DNA of 64,000 nt from Nocardia acididurans (GCF_016741815.1 NZ_JAERRJ010000001.1:372001-436000); one strand, 5' to 3'. Shown: positions 9,120 through 18,751, counted from the stretch's first letter. Notes: generated by a model not told the origin, from the letters alone. Made by a program: numbers and translations.

Positions 9120-10339
9120 GACGCCACCAGCGCTTTCAGCAGATCCACGAACGACACTCCCTTGTTGGTCACACCGAAAACCCTTGCGCGCAGGATGGTC
9201 TGCCGGGCCCAGCTGCGATGCGGCTTCATCTCGTTCATCTTGTTGCGGTATTCGGAGGCTGCGACGCCCCCGGCCTCCCCGCCCAGGATGTCCAGGGCGT
9301 CGGAGTATTCCTCGTGCGTCACCACCGACATGGCGTGCACGACCGAGACGTGTGACGGGTGGATGACCGTCTTGCCCTGGATGCCGTTGGCCCGGTCCAG
9401 GGCGATCTCGCGCAGCAGGCCGTCGAGGTCCCGGCTGACCAGGTATTCGCGAAACGGCACGGCGTCCGACTCGGCGAACGGCGAGGCGCGCAGCATGGGC
9501 CGGAACATGCGCTCGTGGTCGGCGAAGTACTCCCAGACCGGGCCGGTGATGGTGAAGCCGGTGCCGTCGGTGCGCCCCAGATAGTTGACGATGTCGGCGA
9601 TGACGTCGGCGACCACTCGCACGTCGTAGATGGTGAGGTCGCGGTCGCGGCGGATGCCGAAGGTGGAGCACATGTCGGTGGCGCCGATGCGCACGGCCAG
9701 GATGGCGTCGCGGCGTTCGGTGAGCATGTCCTGGATGCGGTGCAGTTCCAGGTCGCGGGTCTGCCGGTGCACCAGCGAGGGCGATTCCAGCACCGGCATG
9801 CCGAAGACGGTGCGGCCCAGGCGTTCCGAGGCGGCGTCGAGGGCGTCGAGGTATTTCGCGCCGGAGACGCTGTCGAATTTGGGGAAGACGAAGCCGGTGA
9901 GGACGCGGCCGCCGGGGCCGAGCCAGTCGATGATCTCGGCGATGGTGTCGGCGTCGCGGACGCGCACGAACAGCAGCGGGTACAGGTCGGTGCCCGCGCC
10001 GAGTTCGTTCAATGTGGCTGCGGCCTGGCGTTTTCCGAATTCGAGGTCGTGGTCGGCGACGGCGTCCTCGAGGTCGATGACCATGGAGCAGACGCCGCGT
10101 TCCGCCCGGCGCACGATGGTGGCGGTGAGGTCGTCGCGGGTGGCGGGCACGTACAGGGTCGCGCCGAGCGCCATGGCGACCAGATCGCGGTCGGTGAGGT
10201 CGGAGAGGGGTTCGGGGACGCGGTGGAACAGTTCGCGTAGTTCGGGGCCGGTGACGTGCCGATGGTGGCGCATGGGTAGGCGCTTGTGCAGCGATACGGG
10301 GGCGAAGAGGCCCGGATCGGTGGTGATAACTCCGGTCAT
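9116..10339 (-). CDS. HpcH/HpaI/CitE-like TIM-barrel lyase of the Ter operon
   Basis: A 407-residue member of the citrate-lyase-beta/HpcH family. The acidic metal-binding signature VIDLEDAVADHD lies near residue 87. KYLDALDAASERLGRT and GMPVLESPSLV follow, then AVRIGATDMCSTFGIRRDRD, EYFADHERMF and GKTVIHPSHV, as expected for this barrel. ATG 10339 is preceded by an AGGAAGGATGGGGG ribosome site. It is the first gene of the tightly overlapped unit lyase, PRTase-StiP, HAD. Such lyases are standard members of the Ter-associated biosynthetic module; the substrate is not known. Confidence 0.88.
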   Translation of the reverse strand: MTGVITTDPGLFAPVSLHKRLPMRHHRHVTGPELRELFHRVPEPLSDLTDRDLVAMALGATLYVPATRDDLTATIVRRAERGVCSMVIDLEDAVADHDLEFGKRQAAATLNELGAGTDLYPLLFVRVRDADTIAEIIDWLGPGGRVLTGFVFPKFDSVSGAKYLDALDAASERLGRTVFGMPVLESPSLVHRQTRDLELHRIQDMLTERRDAILAVRIGATDMCSTFGIRRDRDLTIYDVRVVADVIADIVNYLGRTDGTGFTITGPVWEYFADHERMFRPMLRASPFAESDAVPFREYLVSRDLDGLLREIALDRANGIQGKTVIHPSHVSVVHAMSVVTHEEYSDALDILGGEAGGVAASEYRNKMNEMKPHRSWARQTILRARVFGVTNKGVSFVDLLKALVAS

Positions 10340-10371
10340 CGGCCCCCATCCTTCCTGACTAGTTGGTCGGT

Positions 10372-11577
10372 TTATCTATCTGTATTGCGCATCCGATCGA
10401 CAACACCGGCGACGAAATTCGCGATGAGGTCCAGCTCGGACACGTAGGCCCAGTAGTCCGGATGCCGGGCGTCACCGAGACTGCCCGACACCCGGTCGAG
10501 GCGTTCGGCCTGGGCGTCCAGTACCGAACCCCATTCGGCGACCAGGCCGTTGTTCACGGCCAGCATCTGCGCGTCGCGCAGTTTGAATCGAACGGCTTTG
10601 GCTTTGTCTTGCGGTTTGTCGCGCACCTCTCGCAGGAGGCTGAGCCGGTCCGTGACGGCGTCGGCCTGCTCCTCGGCGACGGCGAGGTGCGCGCGGGCGG
10701 ATGTGGTCAGCTCGAGAGTTTGCTCCGGGTCGTTGTTCTGCAATGCGGCCCGGGCCCGGGACAGCTCCGCGTCGGCGGCGTCCACGGCTCGGTGGGCTTC
10801 CCGCCCATTGTTGGCCAAATCCGCCGAACTCGCAGCGTTGAACTCCCGGAGCAGGGTGGACATGGCGGGTGGGATGCGGTCGAGGCGGTGCCGCGCCGCC
10901 GATAGTCGCGTGGCCGCCGAGGCCAGCGCGGTGGTAGCCGAATGCTGTTTGCCCGGTGCGTCTTCCAGGGCCCTTGACAACTCGCGGGTATGCGCCTCGA
11001 GCTTGGTCGCGGCGTCCCGCACCGCCCCCGTCGCACCCCCCGCGACCGCACCCTCGAGTGTGATCAGTCCCTCATCCACGGCCGCCGCCGCGCGCCGGAT
11101 GGACGGATAACTCGCGTGCGGCGAATCGTTCGCCGCCTGCCGCGCCGCACCCGCCGCGGCCCGCACCTGGGCCACCAGCTGCGGCACCGTGTTGTACACG
11201 GCGACCGCGTTCTCCAGGTGCGCCTGATTACCGCGATAGAACCGGTCCACCCCCGACGCCGCGTCGGCGAGCCGCCGCACCTGCGTGTCGATCTCCTGCT
11301 GCGGAACCGTGCCACCCTCGCGTTCGGCCTGGTCCAGCCGTTCGTTCAAGGCCAGATAGGCCCCCGCGGCGTCATAGCAGCGGGCCCGCACCGGCTCCCA
11401 CTGCGCCGCCATCCCCCGCTCCGGAAACATCTGAGCGGAGGCCGCCACAGCAGTCTCGGCGATGCTCTGCCGCGTATCCATGTCCAGGAATGCGGCCGTC
11501 AGCGTCTGCCGGGCCTGCTGCACCCATTCGTTGTTCCGCGCGCTCCCCCGGAACCATCCGCGTCTACGGCCTGCCAC
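10372..11577 (-). CDS. Alpha-helical coiled-coil protein of the Ter locus
   Basis: A 401-residue, almost entirely alpha-helical protein, with Ala/Leu/Arg heptads from about residue 60 to 350, a basic N-terminus (GRRRGWFRGSARNN), and no membrane segment. GTG 11577 is the start. It lies between the lyase gene and terD, transcribed with the former, and similar helical proteins occur in other actinobacterial Ter clusters. It may be a scaffold or membrane-associated factor of the stress system, but no activity can be read from the sequence. Confidence 0.7.
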   Translation of the reverse strand: MAGRRRGWFRGSARNNEWVQQARQTLTAAFLDMDTRQSIAETAVAASAQMFPERGMAAQWEPVRARCYDAAGAYLALNERLDQAEREGGTVPQQEIDTQVRRLADAASGVDRFYRGNQAHLENAVAVYNTVPQLVAQVRAAAGAARQAANDSPHASYPSIRRAAAAVDEGLITLEGAVAGGATGAVRDAATKLEAHTRELSRALEDAPGKQHSATTALASAATRLSAARHRLDRIPPAMSTLLREFNAASSADLANNGREAHRAVDAADAELSRARAALQNNDPEQTLELTTSARAHLAVAEEQADAVTDRLSLLREVRDKPQDKAKAVRFKLRDAQMLAVNNGLVAEWGSVLDAQAERLDRVSGSLGDARHPDYWAYVSELDLIANFVAGVVDRMRNTDR

Positions 11578-11793
11578 GCCCCGATGTTAGGAGACTGTTC
11601 ACGCGCTCGGCGACTGTGGCGATTCATCCGGTGACATGTCGCGTGACAGGATTGTGCCGGGGGATGTCCTGGGTTTGTTCCTGCACAAGGTCCGCGAAAG
11701 CTACTAGGGTCGTGGTAAGCGGACCCCGGCAATTCGGACATGCCGCGATACAAGAGTGTTTTTGAACCACTTTCCAACGGAAGGGAATCCCGC

Positions 11794-12369
11794 ATGGGTG
11801 TCAGTTTGGCCAAGGGCGGCAATGTCTCGCTGACGAAGGCGGCCCCGAACCTGACGGCGGTCGCGGTCGGTCTGGGCTGGGATGTGCGGACCACCACCGG
11901 AACCGACTTCGACCTCGACGCGAGCGCGATCGCCACCGGCGCCGACAAGAAGGTCGTGTCGGACAAGCATTTCGTCTTCTTCAACAACCTGTCCTCCCCG
12001 GAAGGCAGCATCGTGCACGCCGGTGACAACCTCACCGGTGAGGGCGAAGGCGACGACGAGGTCATCAACGTCAACCTCGCCAACACGCCGCCGACCATCG
12101 AGTCCATCTTCTTCCCGGTCTCGATCTACGACGCCGAGTCGCGCAGCCAGAGCTTCGGCCAGGTCCGCAACGCGTACATCCGCGTCGTCGACTCGTCCAA
12201 CGGCAACGAGCTCGCCCGCTACGACCTCTCGGAGGACGCCTCCACCGAGACCGCCATGGTCTTCGGCGAGCTGTACCGCAACGGCGCCGAATGGAAGTTC
12301 CGGGCCATCGGCCAGGGCTACGCCTCCGGCCTGTCGGGCATTGCACGCGACTACGGCGTGAACGTCTAG
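11794..12369 (+). CDS. terD: TerD family tellurium-resistance / stress protein
   Basis: A 191-residue TerD domain protein. It starts MGVSLAKGGNVSLTK and contains the calcium-binding acidic segment TDFDLDASA, DEVINVNLANTP, the SIYDAESRSQSFGQV stretch, and the C-terminal FRAIGQGYASGLSGIARDYGV. ATG 11794 follows GGAAGGGA at a good distance. TerD proteins bind calcium and, with TerC-type membrane proteins, form a membrane-linked complex in tellurite and general stress response. The next gene encodes a TerC-related membrane protein, supporting the pairing. Confidence 0.93.
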   Translation: MGVSLAKGGNVSLTKAAPNLTAVAVGLGWDVRTTTGTDFDLDASAIATGADKKVVSDKHFVFFNNLSSPEGSIVHAGDNLTGEGEGDDEVINVNLANTPPTIESIFFPVSIYDAESRSQSFGQVRNAYIRVVDSSNGNELARYDLSEDASTETAMVFGELYRNGAEWKFRAIGQGYASGLSGIARDYGVNV

Positions 12370-12386
12370 CAGTTTCGCTCCACACC

Positions 12387-12414
12387 GAGGGGGCTCGGTT
12401 CGACCGGGCCCCCT
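12387..12414 (+). terminator. GC-rich hairpin after terD
   Basis: GAGGGGGCTCGGT pairs with ACCGGGCCCCCTTC around a short loop, 17 bases after the terD stop. There is no U-tract, so it may be a weak terminator or an mRNA-stabilising hairpin. Confidence 0.5.
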
Positions 12415-12454
12415 TCGGCATACTCACCACCGACAACCGTCGCCCGACACACTC

Positions 12455-13582
12455 ATGAAAGGCCCACAGCCGGTGCGAATATTCGGCCTCTCCATAGTCG
12501 TCACGATCATGTCCTTGATCGTGGCGTTCGCGTATGGCGCTCAAGGCTCCATGGGCGCACTGAAGGCGCTCGCACTGTGCGCCATCCTGGGCATCCTCGA
12601 GGTGTCGCTGTCCTTCGACAACGCAGTCATCAACGCGACCGTCCTGCAGCGGATGAGCGAGTTCTGGCAGAAGATCTTCCTCACCGTCGGCATCCTGATC
12701 GCCGTCTTCGGTATGCGCCTGGTCTTCCCGCTGGCCATCGTGTGGATCACCGCGGGCCTGAACCCGAAGGAAGCCCTCGACCTGGCGCTGAACCCGCCCA
12801 CCGACGGCAGCCCGACCTACGAAAGCCTGCTCACCGCGGCGCACCCGCAGATCGCCGCCTTCGGTGGCGCGTTCCTGCTGCTGCTGTTCCTGAACTTCAT
12901 CCTGGAAGACCACGAGATCAAGTGGCTGACCTGGCTGGAGAAGCCGCTGGCCAAGCTCGGCAAGCTGGACATGCTGGCTGTGGTGCTCACCCTGGTCGGC
13001 ATCGTGCTGGCCGCCGAGTTCGCCGCCTCCGAGGACGAACGCTCCACCGTGCTGCTCGCCGGCATCCTGGGCCTGGTCACCTACGTCGTGGTCGACGGTC
13101 TCGGATCCTTGTTCCACACCGAGGAGATGATCGAGGAGTCCGAGCACACCGGGCCGTCGGAACTCGCGAAGGCCACCGGTAAGGCGGGCTTCTTCCTGTT
13201 CCTGTACCTCGAGGTCCTCGACGCCTCGTTCTCCTTCGACGGTGTCATCGGCGCGTTCGCCATCACCTCCGACCCGATCATCATCGCGCTGGGCCTCGGC
13301 CTGATCGGCGCCATGTTCGTCCGGTCCATCACCGTCTACCTGGTGCGCAAGGGCACGCTCAACGAGTACGTGTACCTCGAGCACGGCGCACACTGGGCCA
13401 TCGGCGCGCTGGCCATCATCCTGCTGGTGTCGATCGGCCCACACGTCAACGAGCTCGTCACCGGTCTGGTGGGCGTCGCCTTCATCGGCGCGGCCTTCAT
13501 CACCTCGATCATCCGCAACAAGCGCGAGGGCGACAACGACGAGCCGGTCGCACTGGAGAAGGAAACCACGCCGGTCGGCTGA
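12455..13582 (+). CDS. DUF475 / TerC-related integral membrane protein
   Basis: About 375 residues with nine or so membrane helices. The conserved acidic patches lie inside the membrane: ILEVSLSFDNAVINA (near 50) and LEVLDASFSFDGVIGA (near 255), repeated motifs with paired acidic residues typical of TerC-like proteins. TerC proteins are linked to metal-ion efflux and to stress sensing together with TerD. The ATG at 12455 lacks a ribosome site, and GTG 12473 (VRIFGLS) preceded by GAAAGG is an alternative start. It lies between two TerD-type genes on the same strand. Confidence 0.9.
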   Translation: MKGPQPVRIFGLSIVVTIMSLIVAFAYGAQGSMGALKALALCAILGILEVSLSFDNAVINATVLQRMSEFWQKIFLTVGILIAVFGMRLVFPLAIVWITAGLNPKEALDLALNPPTDGSPTYESLLTAAHPQIAAFGGAFLLLLFLNFILEDHEIKWLTWLEKPLAKLGKLDMLAVVLTLVGIVLAAEFAASEDERSTVLLAGILGLVTYVVVDGLGSLFHTEEMIEESEHTGPSELAKATGKAGFFLFLYLEVLDASFSFDGVIGAFAITSDPIIIALGLGLIGAMFVRSITVYLVRKGTLNEYVYLEHGAHWAIGALAIILLVSIGPHVNELVTGLVGVAFIGAAFITSIIRNKREGDNDEPVALEKETTPVG

Positions 13583-13620
13583 ACATCCCGGTAGTGTGGT
13601 CGGCAGATACGCCGACTTCC

Positions 13621-13658
13621 CGCGCCCGCCACGAGAATTCGCGGCGGGCGCGGTTCGT
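13621..13658 (+). terminator. Hairpin terminator candidate after the DUF475 gene
   Basis: A perfect 10-bp stem (CGCGCCCGCC with GGCGGGCGCG, 13621-13630 and 13643-13652) followed by GTTCGTTT. It separates the membrane-protein gene from the second TerD-type gene. Confidence 0.55.
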
Positions 13659-13699
13659 TTCGGCACGTACGCGCAGAACCCTGGGGAGGGAGTTCGACC

Positions 13700-14326
13700 A
13701 TGACCTATCAGCAGCCCGGTGGCGGCGTGAATCTCGGCAAGGTGACGCTGTCCAAAGCCGAACCGTCGGTCAGCCTCACGAAACCCGGTGACCGGCAAGG
13801 GGTTATGCGGGTCAATCTGAACTGGTCCCAGGGCGTCAAACGCGGGCTGTTCCGCCGCTCCAATGCCGTCGACCTGGATCTGGGCTGTCTGTGGGAGCTC
13901 ACCGACGGCCGCAAGGGCGTGATCCAGGCCCTGGGCAACAGTTTCGGGCAACTGCAGCAGCCGCCGTTCATCCTGCTCGACGGCGACGACCGCACCGGCC
14001 AGGCCGCCGGCGGCGAGAACATGCACATCAATCTGGATCAGCCCGGCATCTTCCGCCGCGTGCTCATCTTCGCCTACATCTATGAGGGCGTACCGAACTG
14101 GGCGTCGGCCGACGGCGTGGTCACGCTGTACCCGACCGCCGGGCCGCAGGTCGAGGTGCGCCTGGACTCACCGGTCAACGACGCCCGCTCCTGCGCGGTC
14201 GCGCTCCTCGAGAACATCGGCGGCGGGCTGCAGGTGCGACGCGAAGTGCAGTACATCAACGGCAGTCAGAGCGCCATCGACAAGGCCTACAACTGGGGGT
14301 TGAACTGGACCCCCGGCCGCAAGTAG
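13700..14326 (+). CDS. TerD-superfamily protein (TerA/TerZ-like)
   Basis: A 208-residue divergent TerD-type protein: VNLGKVTLSKAEPSVSLTK at the N-terminus (two strands as in TerD), VNLNWSQGVKRG, SNAVDLDLGCLWEL and GDDRTGQAAGGENMHINL with the acidic calcium-site pattern, then IFAYIYEGVPNWASADGVV. ATG 13700 follows GGGGAGGGAG. These proteins are usually encoded in the same clusters as TerD and TerC. A structural role at the membrane is likely; biochemical function is not established. Confidence 0.88.
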   Translation: MTYQQPGGGVNLGKVTLSKAEPSVSLTKPGDRQGVMRVNLNWSQGVKRGLFRRSNAVDLDLGCLWELTDGRKGVIQALGNSFGQLQQPPFILLDGDDRTGQAAGGENMHINLDQPGIFRRVLIFAYIYEGVPNWASADGVVTLYPTAGPQVEVRLDSPVNDARSCAVALLENIGGGLQVRREVQYINGSQSAIDKAYNWGLNWTPGRK

Positions 14327-14330
14327 CCGC

Positions 14331-15293
14331 TCACAGCATGCGGCGTGGCGTGGCGGCGTGCCTGGCCCGCCACACCGACACTCGCGACCACACCGCCTGC
14401 TGCAGCGCCAGCGTGCCCCAGCCCGCCAGCGTCATACCGGCGATGTTCAGGAACAGCTGCGCGACGCTGCCCCACACGGTGTGGCCGTCCAGGAAGGCCA
14501 CGCCGAGCGCGATATTGCCGGCGGCGGGCACCGTTGTCACCGAGATGAATACGCCCGCGAGACCCAGGGCTTTGGCCGAGGTGATGGCCAGCACGCCCGC
14601 CGCCCCCGCGACCACCGCGACGATGAACGACCATTTGTCCGGCGTGTAGATGAACGCGGTACCCGGCCGCGGTCCGTCGATGTCCTCCAGCGTGATCCAC
14701 CCCAATGCCCGCCCGGCGATCGCCAGCAGCAGCGTGATCGCGATGGCGATCACGAAACCCAGTGTCAGCGTGCGCAAGGCCAGTTGCAGCAGGTTGTATC
14801 GCCGCCGCACCAGCGCCACGCCCAGCGCGGCGATCGGCCCGAACTCGGGGCCGAGCACCATCGCGCCCACCACCAGGATCGGCGCGTCGGTGATGATGGC
14901 GATACTCGCGATGATGGTCGCCATCGTCATGAAACTCAGGTAGGTCCAATTGAGTTCGGTGTCGTCGTAGGCGCGCTGCGCCACCTCCGCCCACACCACC
15001 GAATCCGCACTGCTGCCCGGCGTGCGGATCTCGGCCTGGAAACCCCTGCGCGACAACCAGGTGTTCACCTGTTCGAGTTCGATGCTGCCCACCTGATGCA
15101 CCCGCATCGCGCGCAGCTTCTGCACGATGTCGTTCGCGCCCTCCCGGGCGACCTGCGCGGTCACCATGTCTCCGGGTGGACAGACGCCGACGCCACGGAA
15201 TACCGCGAGACCGGATACCGCCTCTTCACAGTCGAGAATTTCGAGGATGGCCTCGGTCATCGTGTCCGGGGCCATGATCCGCAGGTGCAGCAT
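14331..15293 (-). CDS. DUF389 family membrane protein
   Basis: About 320 residues from ATG 15293 (MLHLRIMAPDTM). Residues 1-85 form a soluble alpha/beta domain; the rest holds six or so helices with the family's TDAPILVVGAMVLGPEFGPIAALG and TTVPAAGNIALG stretches. The family has no settled function; a transport or channel role has been proposed. It lies 37 bases downstream of the GT87-type gene on the same strand and ends five bases from the convergent TerD-type gene. The start is uncertain because no clear ribosome site is present. Confidence 0.85.
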   Translation of the reverse strand: MLHLRIMAPDTMTEAILEILDCEEAVSGLAVFRGVGVCPPGDMVTAQVAREGANDIVQKLRAMRVHQVGSIELEQVNTWLSRRGFQAEIRTPGSSADSVVWAEVAQRAYDDTELNWTYLSFMTMATIIASIAIITDAPILVVGAMVLGPEFGPIAALGVALVRRRYNLLQLALRTLTLGFVIAIAITLLLAIAGRALGWITLEDIDGPRPGTAFIYTPDKWSFIVAVVAGAAGVLAITSAKALGLAGVFISVTTVPAAGNIALGVAFLDGHTVWGSVAQLFLNIAGMTLAGWGTLALQQAVWSRVSVWRARHAATPRRML

Positions 15294-15330
15294 GCCGGTA
15301 AGTGTGCCGTGCCCGCGCCGCGCCGGAGCG

Positions 15331-16752
15331 CTATCGCCCGCCGACGGGCGCTGATGTCGCATCCCGGGCGATGCCCGCGAGCGCGTTCTCCGGGTAGATC
15401 GGGTGGAATTCCGTTCGCGGCGTACCGAATCCGCGCAGGCGCGGCTCCGCCCACAGGAACACGAAGTAGAACACCACCAGCAGCGCGGCCCGGCCCCACA
15501 CGCCGAACAGCACGATGTTCTCCTCCAGCTCGGCGGTATAGCCGGAACCCAGGGCGTAGAAGTACCGGAACACGCCGATGCCGATGGCGGCGTCGGCCAG
15601 CAGGTAGACCGCGATCAGCGGCCAGCGCACGCGCAGCAGCACCAGGAACGGGATCAGCCACAGCGTGTACTGCGGGGAATGCACCTTGTGGAACAACAGG
15701 AATCCACACAGCATGGCGCCGCTGACGCCGATCCACGGATAGGTCCCGGTCTCGGTGCAGCGCTTCCAGCCGAGCCAGACGGCCAGCGCGAAGGCGGCCA
15801 CCACCAGCAGCGGCGAGGCCAGCGACACGGTGCTCTGGAAGGCGTTCTCGCCGTTCTGGGAGGCGTCGAACATCGGCCGCAAACCCCAGTACCAGATGGA
15901 ATTCGTGGTGATGTCGGCCTGCCGCAGCTGCTGGAAGGTGATCGACGCGCGCCAGCCGTCGTATCCGGCGATCGCGAACGGCAGGTTGATCGCCACCACC
16001 GTGGTGCAGGCCGCGGCCAGCACCGCGAGCGCGCCGGCGGCATCGAAACGCCGTTCCGCACGCGGATATTCGCGCTGTTCGCCGACGAACACGTAGACGA
16101 GCAGCGGGAGGACGAAGATGCCCGGATACAGCTTCAGGCAGAAACCGATCCCCAGCAGGATCGCGGCGGCGATTCCCCTGGCGCGCAACGAGTATCGGGT
16201 GAGCGCGGTCATCACGTAGAACGCGCCGACCGCCGTGCAGACCACGGGGAGCTCCCAGTTGTGGAAGGCGTAGAGCACCAGCGGCGGTCCGGCCGCCCAC
16301 AGCAGCGCGGCCCGGCCCGCCATCTTTCCCAGCATCCACGCGGTCAGCAGCGCGAACGGGGCCAGCAGCAGCGCCGAGTTGAAGAGGAAGACCGCGTCGT
16401 TGTGCGCCCCGAGCGCGCCGACCCACATGAAAAGCCCACTGAGCACCGGATATTCGACGACGCCGCCGGTCAGGTAGCCGTCGGGGGTGATGCCGCCGGT
16501 CAGGTACGGGAAGATGTGCTCGTTGATGCCGCGGCCCAGCCAGAGGTACTGGATATCCGAGTAGCAGACGCTGGAATCCTTGATGACATCGAATTTCAGG
16601 CTGCGCCCGTCGCTGTCGAACGGGGCGCCCGCGCAGCGCGCCTTGTTCACGTAGGCGAGGAACAGCGTGACGATGCAGATCGCCACATATCCGGCCGCCG
16701 TGCCCGCGCGCCGCTGCGCTACCAGCTCGCTGGCGACGGGTCGGTTCGGCAT
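15331..16752 (-). CDS. GT87-type mannosyltransferase-like integral membrane protein (Rv0051-like)
   Basis: About 473 residues with ten or more membrane helices, of the DUF2029/GT-C type that uses polyprenyl-phosphate mannose on the outer membrane face. An acidic segment [21 protein letters not shown] early in the first outer loop fits the GT-C pattern, and [16 protein letters not shown] is typical of this subfamily. It sits just upstream of and divergent to rpsF, like M. tuberculosis Rv0051. ATG 16752 (MPNRPVASE) is chosen; an upstream ATG (MPPRVVR) is possible. The acceptor is unknown. Confidence 0.8.
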   Translation of the reverse strand: MPNRPVASELVAQRRAGTAAGYVAICIVTLFLAYVNKARCAGAPFDSDGRSLKFDVIKDSSVCYSDIQYLWLGRGINEHIFPYLTGGITPDGYLTGGVVEYPVLSGLFMWVGALGAHNDAVFLFNSALLLAPFALLTAWMLGKMAGRAALLWAAGPPLVLYAFHNWELPVVCTAVGAFYVMTALTRYSLRARGIAAAILLGIGFCLKLYPGIFVLPLLVYVFVGEQREYPRAERRFDAAGALAVLAAACTTVVAINLPFAIAGYDGWRASITFQQLRQADITTNSIWYWGLRPMFDASQNGENAFQSTVSLASPLLVVAAFALAVWLGWKRCTETGTYPWIGVSGAMLCGFLLFHKVHSPQYTLWLIPFLVLLRVRWPLIAVYLLADAAIGIGVFRYFYALGSGYTAELEENIVLFGVWGRAALLVVFYFVFLWAEPRLRGFGTPRTEFHPIYPENALAGIARDATSAPVGGR

Positions 16753-16890
16753 GCGCACCACCCTAGGCGGCATCCCCGAGTCGTGGCTGCCTTTGCCTGG
16801 TCGGTCGACGGATTCCAGCCCTGGGGTGGGGGCGTTTTCACCCCTGGTCACCGGCCCGGGTAGTCTTGTCGGGTTGCTGACGCAACGAAC

Positions 16891-16937
16891 CCTCCTGCCC
16901 ACGGAACGTCCGTGGGCCGTTCACAGTCCACAGGAGG
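16891..16937 (+). promoter_or_regulatory. S6:S18-type mRNA leader hairpin of rpsF
   Basis: The outer stem CCTCCTG (16891-16897) pairs perfectly with CAGGAGG (16931-16937), which is the ribosome site of rpsF. The inner stem CCCACGG/CCGTGGG (16898-16904, 16910-16916) is closed by AACGT. An unpaired GCCGTT lies on the 3' side, matching the CCG bulge recognised by the S6:S18 pair in other bacteria. Binding would hold the ribosome site closed, giving feedback control of the operon. Confidence 0.75.
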
Positions 16938-16948
16938 TGATGAGGTCC

Positions 16949-17239
16949 GTGCGTCATTATGAAGTGATGGTTATTCTCGATCCGAGCCTGGACGAGCGCA
17001 CCGTCGGCCCGAACCTGAACAACATGCTTGGTGTTGTCGGGACCGAGGGCGGCAAGGTCGACAACGTCGACATCTGGGGCCGCCGTCGTCTGGCTTACGA
17101 GATCAACAAGCAGGCCGAGGGCATCTACGCGGTCGTCACGCTGACCGCCGAGTCCGCGACCGTCAGCGAGCTCGATCGCCAGCTGGGTCTGAACGAGTCG
17201 GTGCTGCGCACCAAGGTGCTGCGCCTCGACAAGAAGTAA
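16949..17239 (+). CDS. rpsF: 30S ribosomal protein bS6
   Basis: A 96-residue protein, [19 protein letters not shown] through [16 protein letters not shown], closely matching mycobacterial S6 in sequence and length. GTG 16949 is chosen because AGGAGG lies 11 bases upstream; ATG 16940 would be only two bases from it. S6 binds 16S rRNA with S18, whose gene lies two genes downstream. It is the first gene of rpsF-ssb-rpsR-rplI, and its leader can fold into a feedback structure. Confidence 0.98.
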   Translation: MRHYEVMVILDPSLDERTVGPNLNNMLGVVGTEGGKVDNVDIWGRRRLAYEINKQAEGIYAVVTLTAESATVSELDRQLGLNESVLRTKVLRLDKK

Positions 17240-17345
17240 GTCCAGTTCTCCCGCACGTGCGCACGTCGAACGTCGGTCCCTGTCTCTAGGCTGACTGGCA
17301 ACAGACGCGTGCACTGCGGACTGCACCGGAGTAGCAGGAGGAACC

Positions 17346-17903
17346 ATGGCAGCAGGCGACACGGTCATCACCGTCATCGGAAACTTGACGGCCGACCCCG
17401 AGCTTCGATTCACGCCCGCGGGCGCAGCGGTTGCGAACTTCACCGTCGCATCCACTCCCCGTGTGTTCGACCGTAATTCGAATGAATGGAAAGACGGCGA
17501 AGCGCTTTTCTTGCGCTGCAACATCTGGCGAGAAGCTGCGGAGAATGTCGCTGAAAGCCTGACCCGGGGCTCGCGAGTCATCGTGAGCGGACGACTGAAG
17601 CAGCGCTCCTACGAAACCCGCGAGGGTGAGAAGCGCACGGTCGTCGAACTCGAGGTCGACGAGGTCGGTCCCTCCCTGAAGTACGCGACCGCGAAGATCG
17701 CCAAGACCACCCGTGGCGGTGGGGGCGGCGGAGGCTTCGGCGGTGGCGGTGGTGGCGGCGCCCAGCAGGGCGGCGGCAACTTCTCCGGTGGCGGAAGTGG
17801 CGGAGGTCGTGGCGGCCAGAGCGCCGGCGACGACCCGTGGGGCAGCGCACCCGCGGCCGGCTCCTTCGGGGGCGGCCAAATGGACGACGAACCGCCGTTC
17901 TAG
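17346..17903 (+). CDS. ssb: Single-stranded DNA-binding protein
   Basis: A 185-residue SSB. The OB-fold fills residues 1-120 ([52 protein letters not shown]). A long Gly-rich linker follows (about 121-170), then the acidic tip MDDEPPF used to bind partner proteins. ATG 17346 is preceded by GGAGGA. Placement between rpsF and rpsR is the standard bacterial arrangement. Confidence 0.97.
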   Translation: MAAGDTVITVIGNLTADPELRFTPAGAAVANFTVASTPRVFDRNSNEWKDGEALFLRCNIWREAAENVAESLTRGSRVIVSGRLKQRSYETREGEKRTVVELEVDEVGPSLKYATAKIAKTTRGGGGGGGFGGGGGGGAQQGGGNFSGGGSGGGRGGQSAGDDPWGSAPAAGSFGGGQMDDEPPF

Positions 17904-17963
17904 ACAACGGCTTTCATATGAGCTCTCCTCCAGGCTGGGCTCGCGAAATTACGGAGTAAGACC

Positions 17964-18233
17964 ATGCCCAAGGCACCGGCACGCGAAAAGGTGCTCAAGA
18001 AGAAGGCCTGCACCTTCTGCAAGGAAGACAAGGCCGGCAAGAAGAACAACACGGCTGGCGCCAAGATCGATTACAAGGACACCACGCTGCTGCGTAAGTA
18101 CGTGTCCGATCGTGGCAAGATCCGCGCTCGCCGGGTGACCGGCAACTGCGTTCAGCACCAGCGCGACATCGCCGTGGCCGTCAAGAACTCGCGTGAGGTG
18201 GCCCTGCTGCCCTACGTGTCCACCGCTCGCTGA
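17964..18233 (+). CDS. rpsR: 30S ribosomal protein bS18
   Basis: An 89-residue S18. The N-terminal CTFC pair together with a later cysteine in [12 protein letters not shown] suggests the zinc-binding form. The core [20 protein letters not shown] is highly conserved. Between CTFC and IDYKD there is a Lys/Asn-rich insert (residues 21-36) longer than in mycobacterial RpsR1 as I recall it. S18 pairs with S6 on the 30S platform. Confidence 0.97.
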   Translation: MPKAPAREKVLKKKACTFCKEDKAGKKNNTAGAKIDYKDTTLLRKYVSDRGKIRARRVTGNCVQHQRDIAVAVKNSREVALLPYVSTAR

Positions 18234-18250
18234 GAAGGGAAGGCACAGCA

Positions 18251-18706
18251 ATGAAGCTCATCCTCACCGCTGATGTCGACAACCTCGGTGCGCCCGGCGA
18301 CACCGTGGAGGTCAAGGACGGCTACGGCCGTAACTTCCTGCTGCCCCGCGGTCTGGCGATCGTTGCCACCCGTGGCGCGCAGAAGCAGGTCGAGGGCATC
18401 CGCCGGGCGCAGGACGCCCGCAAGGTGCGCGACCTCGACCACGCCAACGAGCTGAAGCAGGCCATCCAGGGCCTGGAGTCGGTCTCCCTGTCGGTGAAGA
18501 CCGCGGGCACCGGCAAGCTCTTCGGTTCCGTCACCACCGCCGACGTCGCGGCCGCCCTCAAGGCTGCCGGCGGCCCGGTCGTCGACAAGCGCAGCATCGA
18601 GCTGCCGAAGGCGCACATCAAGAGCACCGGCAAGCACGGTGTCGTGGTGCATCTGCACCCCGATGTGGTCGCCAAGTTCGACCTGCAGGTCAACGCGGCC
18701 GAGTAA
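18251..18706 (+). CDS. rplI: 50S ribosomal protein bL9
   Basis: A 151-residue L9. The N-terminal globular domain, [19 protein letters not shown] then [16 protein letters not shown], is followed by the long connecting helix (residues 45-75) and the C-terminal domain ending [15 protein letters not shown] 18251 lies 17 bases after rpsR with GGGAAGG upstream. It is the last gene of the operon. Confidence 0.97.
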   Translation: MKLILTADVDNLGAPGDTVEVKDGYGRNFLLPRGLAIVATRGAQKQVEGIRRAQDARKVRDLDHANELKQAIQGLESVSLSVKTAGTGKLFGSVTTADVAAALKAAGGPVVDKRSIELPKAHIKSTGKHGVVVHLHPDVVAKFDLQVNAAE

Positions 18707-18717
18707 TTCGGTTGCCT

Positions 18718-18751
18718 CGGAGGCCGTCCTCGTCCGCGGGGATGGCCTCCG
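18718..18751 (+). terminator. Hairpin terminator candidate after rplI
   Basis: CGGAGGCC (18718-18725) pairs with GGCCTCCG (18744-18751), extended by a further near-pair. A short T-containing stretch (GCTTGCGTTT) follows. It lies just after the rplI stop and probably ends the ribosomal operon. Confidence 0.55.

Noticed and set aside
6525..9584. 1,019-codon plus-strand frame opposite the Ter operon
   Set aside because: It is antisense to well-supported genes, has no recognisable domain, and arises from high-GC codon bias.
9120..10349. N-terminal extension of the PRTase-StiP frame back to 10349
   Set aside because: The frame is open but reads Arg/Pro/His-rich noise and lies entirely on the lyase gene in another frame. 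GTG 9119 overlaps the lyase stop and starts the recognisable protein.
12071..14026. 651-codon minus-strand frame opposite the DUF475 and TerD-type genes
   Set aside because: Its composition (Asp/Glu/Gln/His-rich) is that of a GC-driven shadow, and the plus-strand genes are well supported.
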